Below are positions 47,706-56,082 of a DNA stretch of 64,000 bases, piece by piece. The DNA lies in NCBI GenBank assembly GCA_964470555.1, contig CAYYDG010000002.1, forward strand, positions 1-64,000. The letters are read 5' to 3'. Each line of letters opens with the position of its first letter. Position 1 is the stretch's first letter. Made by a program: the position numbers and the translations under genes. Under the pieces are notes generated by a model. The model was given only the letters and a program-made list of their open reading frames with translations. It searched no databases and was not told the origin of the DNA. The DNA comes from RBC074 sp964470555. Lineage in GTDB: Bacteria > Acidobacteriota > Blastocatellia > RBC074.

Positions 47706-48401
47706 TTATTGCTTCGCGTGCTCAGCATTTTCCAGCAACTGTCGCTTTTCTGCGTACAGTTTGCGAAGTTGCTGTTGCTGAATTTGGTCGTTCGGATTCG
47801 CGCGAAGTTCCGTTCGGCATTGTTCCAGCGACTCTTCAAGTTGGGTCAGCCGTTTTTCAAACGCGCTGCGGGATTGGGTATTCCAATTCGCTTTGAGTTT
47901 GTTGACTTCTGCCAATCGCCGATTGAGTTCTGCCCGAATCTGATCTTCATCAGGCAACAACGCCGATTGCACACCGGTCAAACTCAACCGCGTAGGATCG
48001 CCGTTTGGCGTGCGACCGGAAAGTCCGTAAATGCTTGTGACGACCAGCGCGATTGCCAGAGCGCCTGCCCCGGCCATTTGCGGCAGCGTGAACGTGAACT
48101 GACGAGCTTTGAACCGTTCCCACCAGGTTTCTTTCGGGAATTCTTCGCGCGTTTTGCGTTCGGAGGCGGGCAATTCCGCTTCGAGCGTGTTGGCGATCCG
48201 AACCCAAATTGCTTGTGGCGGCGTGTGCAACGGCAATTCACGAGCTGCGGTTTTGATTTCAGTGAATTCCAATTTCAGATTCTGGCAGGTGGGGCAAGCG
48301 TCCAGATGTTCTTCGATTGATCGTTTTTCGTTATCTGTAATTTCCGTTCCTTGTTCGTCCAGGAACTCAGACAACGACTCGATTACTGCTCGGCATTCCA
48401 T
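47706..48401 (-). CDS. Zinc-finger anti-sigma factor
   Basis: This 231-residue protein has an N-terminal zinc-finger anti-sigma domain (C3, H32, C36, C39 in HLDACPTC), a single membrane helix (about 115-135), and a C-terminal coiled-coil rich in Gln, Leu and Arg that would be periplasmic. It binds the ECF sigma factor encoded just upstream and releases it on an envelope signal. The start at 48401 is chosen because GAGGGAAG lies upstream and the zinc finger begins at once; a longer frame begins inside the sigma gene. Confidence 0.85.
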   Translation of the reverse strand: MECRAVIESLSEFLDEQGTEITDNEKRSIEEHLDACPTCQNLKLEFTEIKTAARELPLHTPPQAIWVRIANTLEAELPASERKTREEFPKETWWERFKARQFTFTLPQMAGAGALAIALVVTSIYGLSGRTPNGDPTRLSLTGVQSALLPDEDQIRAELNRRLAEVNKLKANWNTQSRSAFEKRLTQLEESLEQCRTELRANPNDQIQQQQLRKLYAEKRQLLENAEHAKQ

Positions 48402-48511
48402 ACAACTTCCCTCTCTGTTGCTACTTACCTTTTTTCGCAATTGCCGATGGCTACCCGCGTAGCGTGAATCTTGTGAGGATTGATAAAAACCGGCAATTGA
48501 CGACTGACGAG

Positions 48512-49078
48512 TCATGCCTTCTTGTTCAGCAAATCGCGTAACTTCATGCGGGCTTTATGAAGTTGCGATTTCGAGGTTCCAACACTGACTCCCAGCATTT
48601 TGGCTATTTCCTCATGCTCGAAGCCTTCGACATCGTGCAGGACAAATACCGTTCGGTAACCGCGTGGCAATTGCCGTATGGCTTTGTCCAACGACAATCG
48701 GTCAACGTGGCGTGGACGTTCCGTGACCGATTGAATGATGTCCTGTATTTCGCCAATCTCGCCTTCCTCAGTCGTTTTTTCGTACTTCACGCCGCGTTTG
48801 CGGAAGTGCATCAAAACATGATTGACCGTCATGCGGTGCAGCCAGGTCGTAAAGGCGGATTCACCGCGAAAACTGCCAATCTTGCGGAAGAGCTGAATGA
48901 AGACTTCCTGCGTCAGGTCTTCGGCCTCTGTCGCGTTCGCCAGCATGCGCAAACACAAGCTGTAAACGCGGCGATTGTGACGCTCGTAAAGCGTCTCAAA
49001 GGCTTTGATGTCTCCACGCGATGACGCCTGTGCCAAGTCAAAATCGCCCTTGGCATTGTATATCCCATTCGCTGTCAC
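48512..49078 (-). CDS. ECF RNA polymerase sigma factor
   Basis: This 188-residue sigma factor has region 2 (DFDLAQASSRGDIKAFETLY through EDLTQEVFIQLFRKIGSFRG) and region 4 (IRQLPRGYRTVFVLHDVEGF and a helix-turn-helix with IAKMLGVSVGTSKSQLHKAR). It recruits RNA polymerase to promoters of an extracytoplasmic stress regulon. The start is GTG at 49078 as no ATG lies before region 2. The anti-sigma gene follows on the same strand; the ligase gene beyond may belong to the regulon. Confidence 0.92.
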   Translation of the reverse strand: MTANGIYNAKGDFDLAQASSRGDIKAFETLYERHNRRVYSLCLRMLANATEAEDLTQEVFIQLFRKIGSFRGESAFTTWLHRMTVNHVLMHFRKRGVKYEKTTEEGEIGEIQDIIQSVTERPRHVDRLSLDKAIRQLPRGYRTVFVLHDVEGFEHEEIAKMLGVSVGTSKSQLHKARMKLRDLLNKKA

Positions 49079-49507
49079 GCTGTTCGGTTGCCCCCGGAAG
49101 CGGCATCACAGATTTATTCAGGATTGGCGGCGCGGCGTTGAAGATATGCTTAAAGAACTCCGTCGCAGCTCGTCGGCCTCTGTGATGCCGCCCTAAAAAG
49201 TGCGGTTGCTCTCTTCAGATCAAATTTAATCTCGACCGGCATTCGCGGTCTGATGTGAGTTTTGAATCGGCGGAAAGTTCGCTGAACCCACCCGCCGTTA
49301 AGGCGCGCCATCATAGCCCAACGTTGTGAAAAGCCGCAATAACCTGATTGGGTCTTAATGCCGGAAAATCCGCAAACTTCGTGTTCGCTTTTGTCACGCC
49401 TCGCATTGTAGAATCCGCGCTCGCTGCGAAACTCGATTGTCCCATCCAAAAAAACTCGCGGCGCATCTTCCGACACTGAGTCATTCGCAAATTGGGAAAT
49501 CCGTCTT
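49079..49507. other. Intergenic region with 13-bp inverted repeat
   Basis: These 429 bases lie between the divergent sigma factor and radical SAM genes. GCGGCATCACAGA (49100-49112) and TCTGTGATGCCGC (49179-49191) form a perfect 13-bp inverted repeat bounding a 92-bp unit that could be a small mobile element or folded RNA. The rest (49200-49500) holds no gene I can support; promoters for both flanking genes must be here. Confidence 0.55.
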
Positions 49508-50542
49508 ATGCCACGCATTGGAATTGAACTGAACAACGTTTGTAATCTGGATTGCACTCACTGTTTTCGCAGCATCTATCGCGGCGGAGCCGAAAACAAC
49601 AAAGACCTGTTTTTGCCGCCGGAATTGCTGGACAAAATTCTGGCCGAAGGCAAACCGCTTGGCTACAACCACGTCGCCATTACCGGAGGCGAACCGCCCA
49701 TGCATCCGCGTTTCGGCGAATGTCTGGACATCATCGCCAAACACGGATTCACGTATCACTTTCTGACCAACGCCAGAAATTTTCAAAAGACGTTGAAAGC
49801 CGTCAGCGTACCCAATCGCAAAGCCAGATTGACCGGAATCAGCTTCAGTCTGGATGGCGCAACTGAAGCGACACACGACAAAATTCGTGGCAAAGGTTCA
49901 TACAAGGAAGTCGTCACCGCCGTTGCCATGTGTCAGGCCGTCGGAATCGAACCTTCGCTGATTACCACCATCAACAAAGCCAATCGTCACGAAATTGACC
50001 AGTTCGCCCTGTTGGGTTCGCATCTGAAAGTCCGCCGCCAGGTGTTTGGCCACCAAAATCCGACCGAACACAACATGGGCGAAGACCTGATTCTGCCGCT
50101 CAATGAATGGCGAGCCGTCGAACGAGATGTGGCGCGTGTCATGTCCGGGTTTCGCCACGAAATAACAATGGCAGTAGGTTTTTACACGGAATACTATTTG
50201 CCGCGGTGCGCTCCATTAATGATGGATGACCTTAACATTGACTATAAAGGTCGCCTGACACTCTGCTGCCAGTTGTCGAATTACCGCGACGCACAAGAAG
50301 ACGGCGAAGATGTGGTTGGCGATTTGAAGAAGATCAGCTTGCCGCAGGCGCTCAGCAACCTCATGGATTTGATCGGCAAGGTTCACAAGGAGCGGCTGGC
50401 GATGGCCGCCATTCCAGACCAACGAGAAAAGCTGCATTACCCCTGTCTGGTTTGCGTGGATCGGTTCAGCAAAACCAGTGAACAGCCCATGCTGGTGCAG
50501 GTGGCCGGATTGCAGCGCGAAGCCAAAGCCGCGACAGTTTGA
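49508..50542 (+). CDS. Radical SAM protein with C-terminal cysteines
   Basis: This 344-residue enzyme has the radical SAM cluster C12-x3-C16-x2-C19 (CNLDCTHC), TGGEPPMHP for SAM binding, and FSLDGATEATHDKIRG. The C-terminal third has several Cys (RCAPLMM, LTLCCQL, YPCLVC), consistent with a SPASM-like auxiliary iron-sulfur site. Members modify peptides or cofactors. No precursor peptide or maturase gene is adjacent, so the substrate is unknown. It ends before a bidirectional hairpin. Confidence 0.88.
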   Translation: MPRIGIELNNVCNLDCTHCFRSIYRGGAENNKDLFLPPELLDKILAEGKPLGYNHVAITGGEPPMHPRFGECLDIIAKHGFTYHFLTNARNFQKTLKAVSVPNRKARLTGISFSLDGATEATHDKIRGKGSYKEVVTAVAMCQAVGIEPSLITTINKANRHEIDQFALLGSHLKVRRQVFGHQNPTEHNMGEDLILPLNEWRAVERDVARVMSGFRHEITMAVGFYTEYYLPRCAPLMMDDLNIDYKGRLTLCCQLSNYRDAQEDGEDVVGDLKKISLPQALSNLMDLIGKVHKERLAMAAIPDQREKLHYPCLVCVDRFSKTSEQPMLVQVAGLQREAKAATV

Positions 50543-50568
50543 AATTGCCTTTTTCAGAAACAAAAAAT

Positions 50569-50605
50569 GGCTTGAGAAGCGACAGGTCGCTTCTCAAGCC
50601 ATTTT
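50569..50605 (+). terminator. Bidirectional hairpin terminator
   Basis: GGCTTGAGAAGCGAC (50569-50583) and GTCGCTTCTCAAGCC (50586-50600) pair perfectly over up to 15 bp, with ATTTTTG on the plus side and an A-run before the stem giving a T-run on the other strand. It separates the convergent radical SAM and DUF1573 genes and can serve both. Confidence 0.9.
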
Positions 50606-50627
50606 TGTTTTTCAAGCTGGCATTCGG

Positions 50628-51677
50628 TTACTTGGCGACGATCTTGATCGGAACTTCAACTTCCTTCACGTCGGAATTGTTGGTTTCGATTTTGATCTTG
50701 CCAGTGTGAGTTCCCACCGGAGGTTTTTCGCCAAACCCAACGCGCAAGACGATGGTTCGCCCAGACGGATCGTTGGATTCATTTTGGATTTTGAGGAAAG
50801 GCAATGTGGACGTAATGGATTTGACTTCCAGTCCATCGCCCCGTCCCAACTTGATCCAGACGAACTTGCTCAGATAAGTCACGTCTCCTTCAGGATCGGA
50901 AACCGGCACATTTTCAAACACCAGATTGGCCGGATTGACCGTTACTGCCGGAGCGATGATGACCTGTAAATCCACTGTCAATTCCGGCATTTGTTTGCTG
51001 TCGGTTGCCAATCGAACCGTTTGAGTATGATTTCCAGTTGGCAGCGTGGGCGAACTGAGGACTTCCAACGAGTACCGCTTGCCCTCTTCCAGCGTTTGGA
51101 GCTTGACGCTGAACGCTTCGCCGCCCGGAGTCATTTGTGTGATTTTGATCGGTTCGGCGGTGTTGTTGTAAACGGTAATCAATCCGTTGGCGCTCAGCCC
51201 GCGCGGCGAACGAGTGCTCCACTGATTCGTCGGACCGACGATGAACGGACCGACAATCTTTCCCTGTGGCGTCATATCGTTGGGGACTATGAAATTAATC
51301 ACCAGAGTGAACTGCGGTTTTTGCGGATCGTTGGTGTAAACCTCGGCGTTTTTTGAAACCGGCCCGGCATAACCTTCGGTTCCTACCGACAAGGTGATTT
51401 TACCCTCCTGTCCGGGGGGAACGACTTTGGTGAAGTCGCTGGCTGTGCAACCACAGGTCGGCGCAACTCGTGTGATAACCAAATCCGCTGTTCCTTCGTT
51501 TTTGAAAACATAGGAATAAGCGGCAGCCGTTCCTTTTTTCACTTCGCCCAGATTATGTTCGGTTGATTTGATGACCAGCTTGGGAGAGCCGGCAGATGTG
51601 TTGGTGTTTTGTCCAAAAACAATTCCGGTCAGCATCAAAAACGCAATTGTCAGACCGATCAGATTTTTCGTTTTCAT
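50628..51677 (-). CDS. DUF1573 secreted protein
   Basis: This 349-residue protein has a signal peptide (1-22) followed by a DUF1573 domain (about 35-135) with the hallmark ITRVAPTCGCTASDF and VYTNDPQKP. The remaining 200 residues form two more Ig-like beta domains. DUF1573 proteins are periplasmic, widely found in Bacteroidetes and soil bacteria, and of unknown function; the CGC motif might bind metal. GGAGAG lies upstream of the ATG. It is upstream of holA's stop and on the same strand, but separated by 82 nt. Confidence 0.85.
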   Translation of the reverse strand: MKTKNLIGLTIAFLMLTGIVFGQNTNTSAGSPKLVIKSTEHNLGEVKKGTAAAYSYVFKNEGTADLVITRVAPTCGCTASDFTKVVPPGQEGKITLSVGTEGYAGPVSKNAEVYTNDPQKPQFTLVINFIVPNDMTPQGKIVGPFIVGPTNQWSTRSPRGLSANGLITVYNNTAEPIKITQMTPGGEAFSVKLQTLEEGKRYSLEVLSSPTLPTGNHTQTVRLATDSKQMPELTVDLQVIIAPAVTVNPANLVFENVPVSDPEGDVTYLSKFVWIKLGRGDGLEVKSITSTLPFLKIQNESNDPSGRTIVLRVGFGEKPPVGTHTGKIKIETNNSDVKEVEVPIKIVAK

Positions 51678-51759
51678 TTGGAAACTCTCCAGGGTGGTAA
51701 GTGGTAAATTGTTAGCGCTACTTGGGCGACGCGCAGTGTAACAGGGCTGGGAAATCTTG

Positions 51760-52830
51760 TCACCGCTGAAATCCTGCGCGGCGTTGTGGCAACGGGCAGA
51801 GTTCGCAAATCAAGATTTCCAGCAGCAAACGTGGCGTGGCCATGGACGTTTTCAATGCGACGTCGGTTGCCGCGATTCGCTGAATCCCTTTCAGAATGTG
51901 CTCGGTTTCAACGCGGCGAACGCGTTCATTGAACCGGCCAACGACATAAGGCGACATACCCACGATTTTGGCGACTTCGGAATTCGGCGCGTTCTGTTTC
52001 ATCAATTCTTTCGCGCCCAGCATCTTGCGATAATTGCTGGCCAGCGCGCCCAGAATCATCAAACTCAAAGTCTGCGGATTTTCCGAAGCGTTGTCGAAAA
52101 TCCGGTGCAACAGGTTCAACGCTTTCTTCCGGTCGCCGTCCACCACCGCATCGGTCAGTTCAAAATTGGAATGTTCGCGCGAATGCCGAACCAGTTCGTT
52201 AATTTCATCCTGCGTGATTCGCCCCTTGTCGCCCACAAAGGCAATCAATTTGTCGAGTTCGTTCGACAGACGCATCAAATCCACGCCGACCATTCCCACC
52301 AGATACGCTGCCGAAGCCGCATCCATCGAACAGCCCGCTCGTGTGACGTAATCGCGAATCCAATTCGGCGCGCCATCGCGTTCGTCCAGAGCTTCGAAAC
52401 TGACGACTTCGCAACCTTTTCGCAGCGCCGTCGAAATGTTGCGCCGGTTGTCCAATCCGTCGCTGACGAACACCAGCACGGACGTGTCCACCGGTTTTTT
52501 CAAATAGGCTTTCAACAACTCAAGCTGGTCATCATCGCTGATTGCTTCAAAACCCGTAACGACAATCATCCGCCGAGGCGAAATCATAGGGAACTGTTCT
52601 GCCAACGCCAGAGCCTCGTCCAGATCACCTTGCGCGACAGAAATCGCCGCATAGTTGAAATCGCGCACCGCAGCATCCACCGCCGCTTCGGTCAATTTTT
52701 TCAACGCCTGATCGCGCGAATACCTCTCCGTCCCTTCAAACAGATAAAGCGGCGCAATCTGTCCGCCTTTCAGTTTGCGGTAAAAATCGGTTTGCGATTT
52801 CAGCGCGTCTTGTGAACCGGCTTTTTTCAT
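51760..52830 (-). CDS. holA: DNA polymerase III delta subunit
   Basis: This 356-residue protein is the delta subunit of the clamp loader, which opens the sliding clamp. The N-terminal domain contains PLYLFEGTERYSRDQALKKL and the central part has GVDLMRLSNELDKLIAFVGD, the typical HolA signature; the C-terminal helical domain ends with LLLEILICEL. Length is normal. It lies 10 nt downstream of the lptE-like gene stop on the same strand, the usual lptE-holA order near leuS in other bacteria. Confidence 0.92.
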   Translation of the reverse strand: MKKAGSQDALKSQTDFYRKLKGGQIAPLYLFEGTERYSRDQALKKLTEAAVDAAVRDFNYAAISVAQGDLDEALALAEQFPMISPRRMIVVTGFEAISDDDQLELLKAYLKKPVDTSVLVFVSDGLDNRRNISTALRKGCEVVSFEALDERDGAPNWIRDYVTRAGCSMDAASAAYLVGMVGVDLMRLSNELDKLIAFVGDKGRITQDEINELVRHSREHSNFELTDAVVDGDRKKALNLLHRIFDNASENPQTLSLMILGALASNYRKMLGAKELMKQNAPNSEVAKIVGMSPYVVGRFNERVRRVETEHILKGIQRIAATDVALKTSMATPRLLLEILICELCPLPQRRAGFQR

Positions 52831-52839
52831 TTGTCGGAA

Positions 52840-53370
52840 TCAAAAACCTTCCAGAATCGTCGTCATTATGCTTTTGGCAAAATCGCGCGCAATGCGATCT
52901 GTTGCAGGGCCTTCTTCGCTGAAGAAAGTTTTCGGATCGCCCGCGATTTCGTATTCGCCGCGAAAGATCAGATTTTGATTGTCGAACAGAATCTTGTTTT
53001 TGGTTTGATCCTTGACGGTGACGGCAACGGTGACGGCGACTTCAAACACGCGCGCGCGTCCCAAATCATCCAATCCGACCGGACGATAGCTGAACGCCTT
53101 GATCGTGCCGAGCATTACGGCATCGGCGTCTTCGGCGGTCGAAACCACGCGCAAGGCTCTCGCTCGCCTTAACACTTCATCCACCACCGCCGAAGTAAAA
53201 CGTTGCTCGACCTTGAACCGCAAGCTCGGATTTTGAAACGGCGGCACGGCGAAAGTTTTGATGTGTTTGGGCAAGCCATCGCCACGACCGACCGGTTTGT
53301 AACATTCGGTATATCCGCTGACCAGCAACAGGATCGTTGCCAGAAAAAAGATTTGCGTGTTTCGTTTCAT
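52840..53370 (-). CDS. lptE: LptE-like LPS-assembly protein
   Basis: This 176-residue protein has a signal peptide and an LptE-like domain with HIKTFAVPPFQNPSLRFKVE followed by FTSAVVDEVLRRARALRVVS, giving the family alternation of strands and helices. LptE plugs the LptD barrel that inserts lipopolysaccharide in the outer membrane. The signal ends near SGYTEC, an imperfect lipobox, so lipidation is uncertain. It sits just upstream of holA, as in many diderms. The ATG at 53370 is chosen because the signal peptide starts there. Confidence 0.82.
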   Translation of the reverse strand: MKRNTQIFFLATILLLVSGYTECYKPVGRGDGLPKHIKTFAVPPFQNPSLRFKVEQRFTSAVVDEVLRRARALRVVSTAEDADAVMLGTIKAFSYRPVGLDDLGRARVFEVAVTVAVTVKDQTKNKILFDNQNLIFRGEYEIAGDPKTFFSEEGPATDRIARDFAKSIMTTILEGF

Positions 53371-53493
53371 AAATGCTCCTCGGAAGTCGGCGGCCAAAAT
53401 CTCCCGAAACGAGCCAGACTGTCAAGCCGCTCAAATGCCGTTTGCTTTGTTAATGCTCGCCGCCCGGTTCCGTTATGAGTTGCGGAGGATACG

Positions 53494-54423
53494 ATGCAAA
53501 AAATCGCAATTGAAACTCGCGGGTTGACGCGCCGGTTCGGGACGCAGCTTGCCGTAAACGAGGTGAATCTGGCTGTTCCCGAGGCCAGCATTTACGGGTT
53601 CCTGGGACCGAACGGAGCAGGCAAAACCACCACCATACGCATGCTGCTTGGATTGATTCGCCCCAACGACGGCGAAGTGAAATTGTTCGGCGAACCGTTT
53701 GCCGAAAACCGTTTGTCGCTGCTTCGGCGCGTCGGCGCTTTGGTCGAAACACCGTCGCTGTATTCGCATTTGACCGGACGCGAAAATCTGGAAGTCACGC
53801 GACGATTGATCGGAGCCGAACGAAAGCTGATTGATCGCGCGTTGGACATTGTCAGATTGTCAGCCGACGCGCATCGCCGAGTTCGTGAATACTCGCTGGG
53901 AATGCGCCAACGGCTGAGCCTGGCCTTGGCGCTGCTCAACAATCCAGACCTGCTGATTCTGGACGAACCGGCGAACGGGCTTGATCCGGCGGGCATTCAC
54001 GAAATGCGCGATTTGATTCGCCGCCTGGCTTCTGAATTCGGCATCACGATTTTTCTTTCCAGCCACCTGCTCAGCGAAGTCGAACAGGTCGCCAACCACA
54101 TTGGCATCATTCATCAAGGCAAGCTGGTGTTTCAGGGAACGCTGGCCGAACTGCAAACCGAACGGCACGAACATCTGACCTTAGGCGTGGCTCAACCCGA
54201 TCAGGCTGCGAATTGTTTGACCGCTGCCGGTTGGCAGGTGAAACGACTCGACGAGGGAATGTTGGGCGTTGCTGCAACAACGCGCGAAGCCGCCGTTCGC
54301 ATCAACAGTCTGCTGGTCGGGCAACGATTGGATGTGTTTCACATCGCGCTGACGCAAGCTTCGTTGGAAGACATATTCCTGAACCTGACAAATGGCTCTG
54401 CCGAAAAGGAGGCTGCCCGATGA
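53494..54423 (+). CDS. ABC transporter ATP-binding protein
   Basis: This 309-residue ATPase has Walker A GPNGAGKTTT, the signature YSLGMRQRLSLALALL, Walker B LLILDEPANGLDP and the H-loop FLSSHLLSEVEQ. It is a type of ABC-2 exporter ATPase (bacitracin/antibiotic type). A C-terminal 80-residue extension follows the ATPase. The next gene encodes its membrane partner and overlaps its stop by four bases (ATGA). Substrate unknown. Confidence 0.94.
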   Translation: MQKIAIETRGLTRRFGTQLAVNEVNLAVPEASIYGFLGPNGAGKTTTIRMLLGLIRPNDGEVKLFGEPFAENRLSLLRRVGALVETPSLYSHLTGRENLEVTRRLIGAERKLIDRALDIVRLSADAHRRVREYSLGMRQRLSLALALLNNPDLLILDEPANGLDPAGIHEMRDLIRRLASEFGITIFLSSHLLSEVEQVANHIGIIHQGKLVFQGTLAELQTERHEHLTLGVAQPDQAANCLTAAGWQVKRLDEGMLGVAATTREAAVRINSLLVGQRLDVFHIALTQASLEDIFLNLTNGSAEKEAAR

Positions 54424-55157
54424 CGATTTTTCGAGTGATGCATGCCGAAATGCTCAAGCTGAAACGCACCTTGGCATTCCGCATGGTGTTTGTCGCGCCT
54501 GTGCTGGTGGTGGCGCTGATCTTTTTTATCCTGTATGAAAAAAAGGATTTCAAACCCGATTTCGATTTGTGGGATTCGGTTTTGAAAATCGCGCTGAACT
54601 TCTGGGCGGTCTTTATGATGCCGCTGCTGATTACGCTGGAAACGGCTCTGCTCAGCGGGTTGGAGCACGGCGAAAAGCAGTGGAAACACATTCTGGCGTT
54701 GCCCGTCACGCGAAAATCCGTGTATCTGGTCAAACTGCTGACGGTTCACATACTGATTTTGATCAGCATGACGGTGCTGATTGTTTTGGCGCTTCTGGTC
54801 GGGTTTCTGTTCATGAAAATCCGCCCTGCGTTGGCAAACGCAGGCCTGCCGCAGTGGGGATGGCTTTTCAAACACGCCTGTTATGTCTGGCTGGCTTCGT
54901 GGCTGATTATGGCCATTCACACCTGGATCAGCATTCGCTGGGCGAGCTTCACAGTGACGTTGGGAGCGGGCATTGCCGGAACGTTTTTCGCGCTGTTCGC
55001 CGCCAGCGCCAAATTCGGAAAGTATTATCCCTGGCTGTTGCCGGTGAATGTCTTTTCGGATGAACGACTGGCCATGGCGCTTTGGATTGGCGTTGTCGGA
55101 GGAATTGTGGCGACGGTGCTTGGGTGCTGGGACTTCGTCCGGCGCGATGTGATCTAA
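54420..55157 (+). CDS. ABC-2 type membrane permease
   Basis: This 245-residue protein has six hydrophobic segments, with the loop LEHGEKQWKHILALPVTRKS between helices 2 and 3 typical of ABC-2 permeases related to bacitracin exporters. It forms the membrane part of the transporter with the preceding ATPase. The start at 54420 overlaps the ATPase stop; an earlier in-frame start within the ATPase gene is rejected. AAAGGAGG lies nine bases upstream. No sensor kinase is adjacent. Confidence 0.9.
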   Translation: MTIFRVMHAEMLKLKRTLAFRMVFVAPVLVVALIFFILYEKKDFKPDFDLWDSVLKIALNFWAVFMMPLLITLETALLSGLEHGEKQWKHILALPVTRKSVYLVKLLTVHILILISMTVLIVLALLVGFLFMKIRPALANAGLPQWGWLFKHACYVWLASWLIMAIHTWISIRWASFTVTLGAGIAGTFFALFAASAKFGKYYPWLLPVNVFSDERLAMALWIGVVGGIVATVLGCWDFVRRDVI

Positions 55158-55247
55158 CCCATGACTGCCTGAGATGTCGTGCTGGTTGTTAATTGTCCGA
55201 AGAATTTTACTGACTTATACTGCGCTCGCATTCGTGGAGGAAAGCGT

Positions 55248-55547
55248 ATGGACGAAAAGCGATATCAAGATTGGTGGCAATTGCATGTGCGGGTTGCGTT
55301 GGGTGAGCGGCTCACATCTGAAGAAGAGAATGTCTACCTTGCAGGACGCACGGAACTGGAATCAGAGGAACAGGCCGAACGTAAACCAGAAACTGCTGAA
55401 GTTCAGTACTTACAAAACCGAGTGCGGGAATTGATCTCTCGCAATCGTGAACTGGCGCGGCAGGAAGAACTGCTAAGCCAACAAGCGGTTCAATTGGAAG
55501 CGCGTTATTTGTCGGTGACTGGTGAAAGGCTTGGGCTTGAGGTGTAG
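55248..55547 (+). CDS. Small coiled-coil partner of HNH protein
   Basis: This 99-residue acidic protein reads as a long coiled coil (about 40-90) after an N-terminal MDEKRYQDWWQLHVRVALGE. The next gene starts immediately after its stop and encodes an HNH nuclease, a pairing I recall in Cyanobacteria and other phyla. The start at 55248 has GGAGGAA seven bases upstream. Whether it inhibits, recruits or otherwise controls the nuclease is unknown. Confidence 0.7.
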   Translation: MDEKRYQDWWQLHVRVALGERLTSEEENVYLAGRTELESEEQAERKPETAEVQYLQNRVRELISRNRELARQEELLSQQAVQLEARYLSVTGERLGLEV

Positions 55548-56060
55548 ATGCCACATCCATTGCACGAACAAGTGCGTCGGAGTTTCGCTTTTCGCTGTGG
55601 TTATTGTGGCGCAAGAGAAGCGGAAGTCGGCGGCGAATTGACAGTGGATCATTACCAACCACGAGCGGCAGGCGGCACTGATGCTCTCAGTAACCTGGTT
55701 TACTCCTGCTCTCGTTGTAATCAATACAAAGGCGAATTCTGGCCGACCTCGGAACAATTGACCGCTGGATTTTTTGTTCTCCATCCAAAGCAAGACGAGC
55801 TTGCCAAACATCTACAAGAAAATGAATTTACCGGCGAGTTGGAAGCGTTGACGATCACAGGCGATTTTCATTTGCGATTGTTGCACCTGAATCGCCCGCA
55901 ATTGATTGCCCAAAGGATGGAACGTAGGGCCTTTGGTCTTTTACGACAACGAGCAGAGTTATTGGAGACCCAAATCAAACAGCATGAGCAGACAATTCAA
56001 GCGCTGGAAGAGTATGTGCGCGTTCTGCTCAATTGGCTCAGATTCGGACCTCCACAATGA
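55548..56060 (+). CDS. HNH endonuclease
   Basis: This 170-residue protein has an HNH domain in its first half: C17-x2-C20, DH at 34-35, N49, C54-x2-C57 and K61, which together form the beta-beta-alpha metal site and its zinc knuckle. The second half is helical and coiled, and may bind the partner encoded just upstream with no gap. It could be a defence or a toxin-like nuclease. Convergent with the M61 gene, which ends 22 bp further on. Confidence 0.85.
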   Translation: MPHPLHEQVRRSFAFRCGYCGAREAEVGGELTVDHYQPRAAGGTDALSNLVYSCSRCNQYKGEFWPTSEQLTAGFFVLHPKQDELAKHLQENEFTGELEALTITGDFHLRLLHLNRPQLIAQRMERRAFGLLRQRAELLETQIKQHEQTIQALEEYVRVLLNWLRFGPPQ

Positions 56061-56082
56061 AAGCTCCAAGGATCAACCTTAA

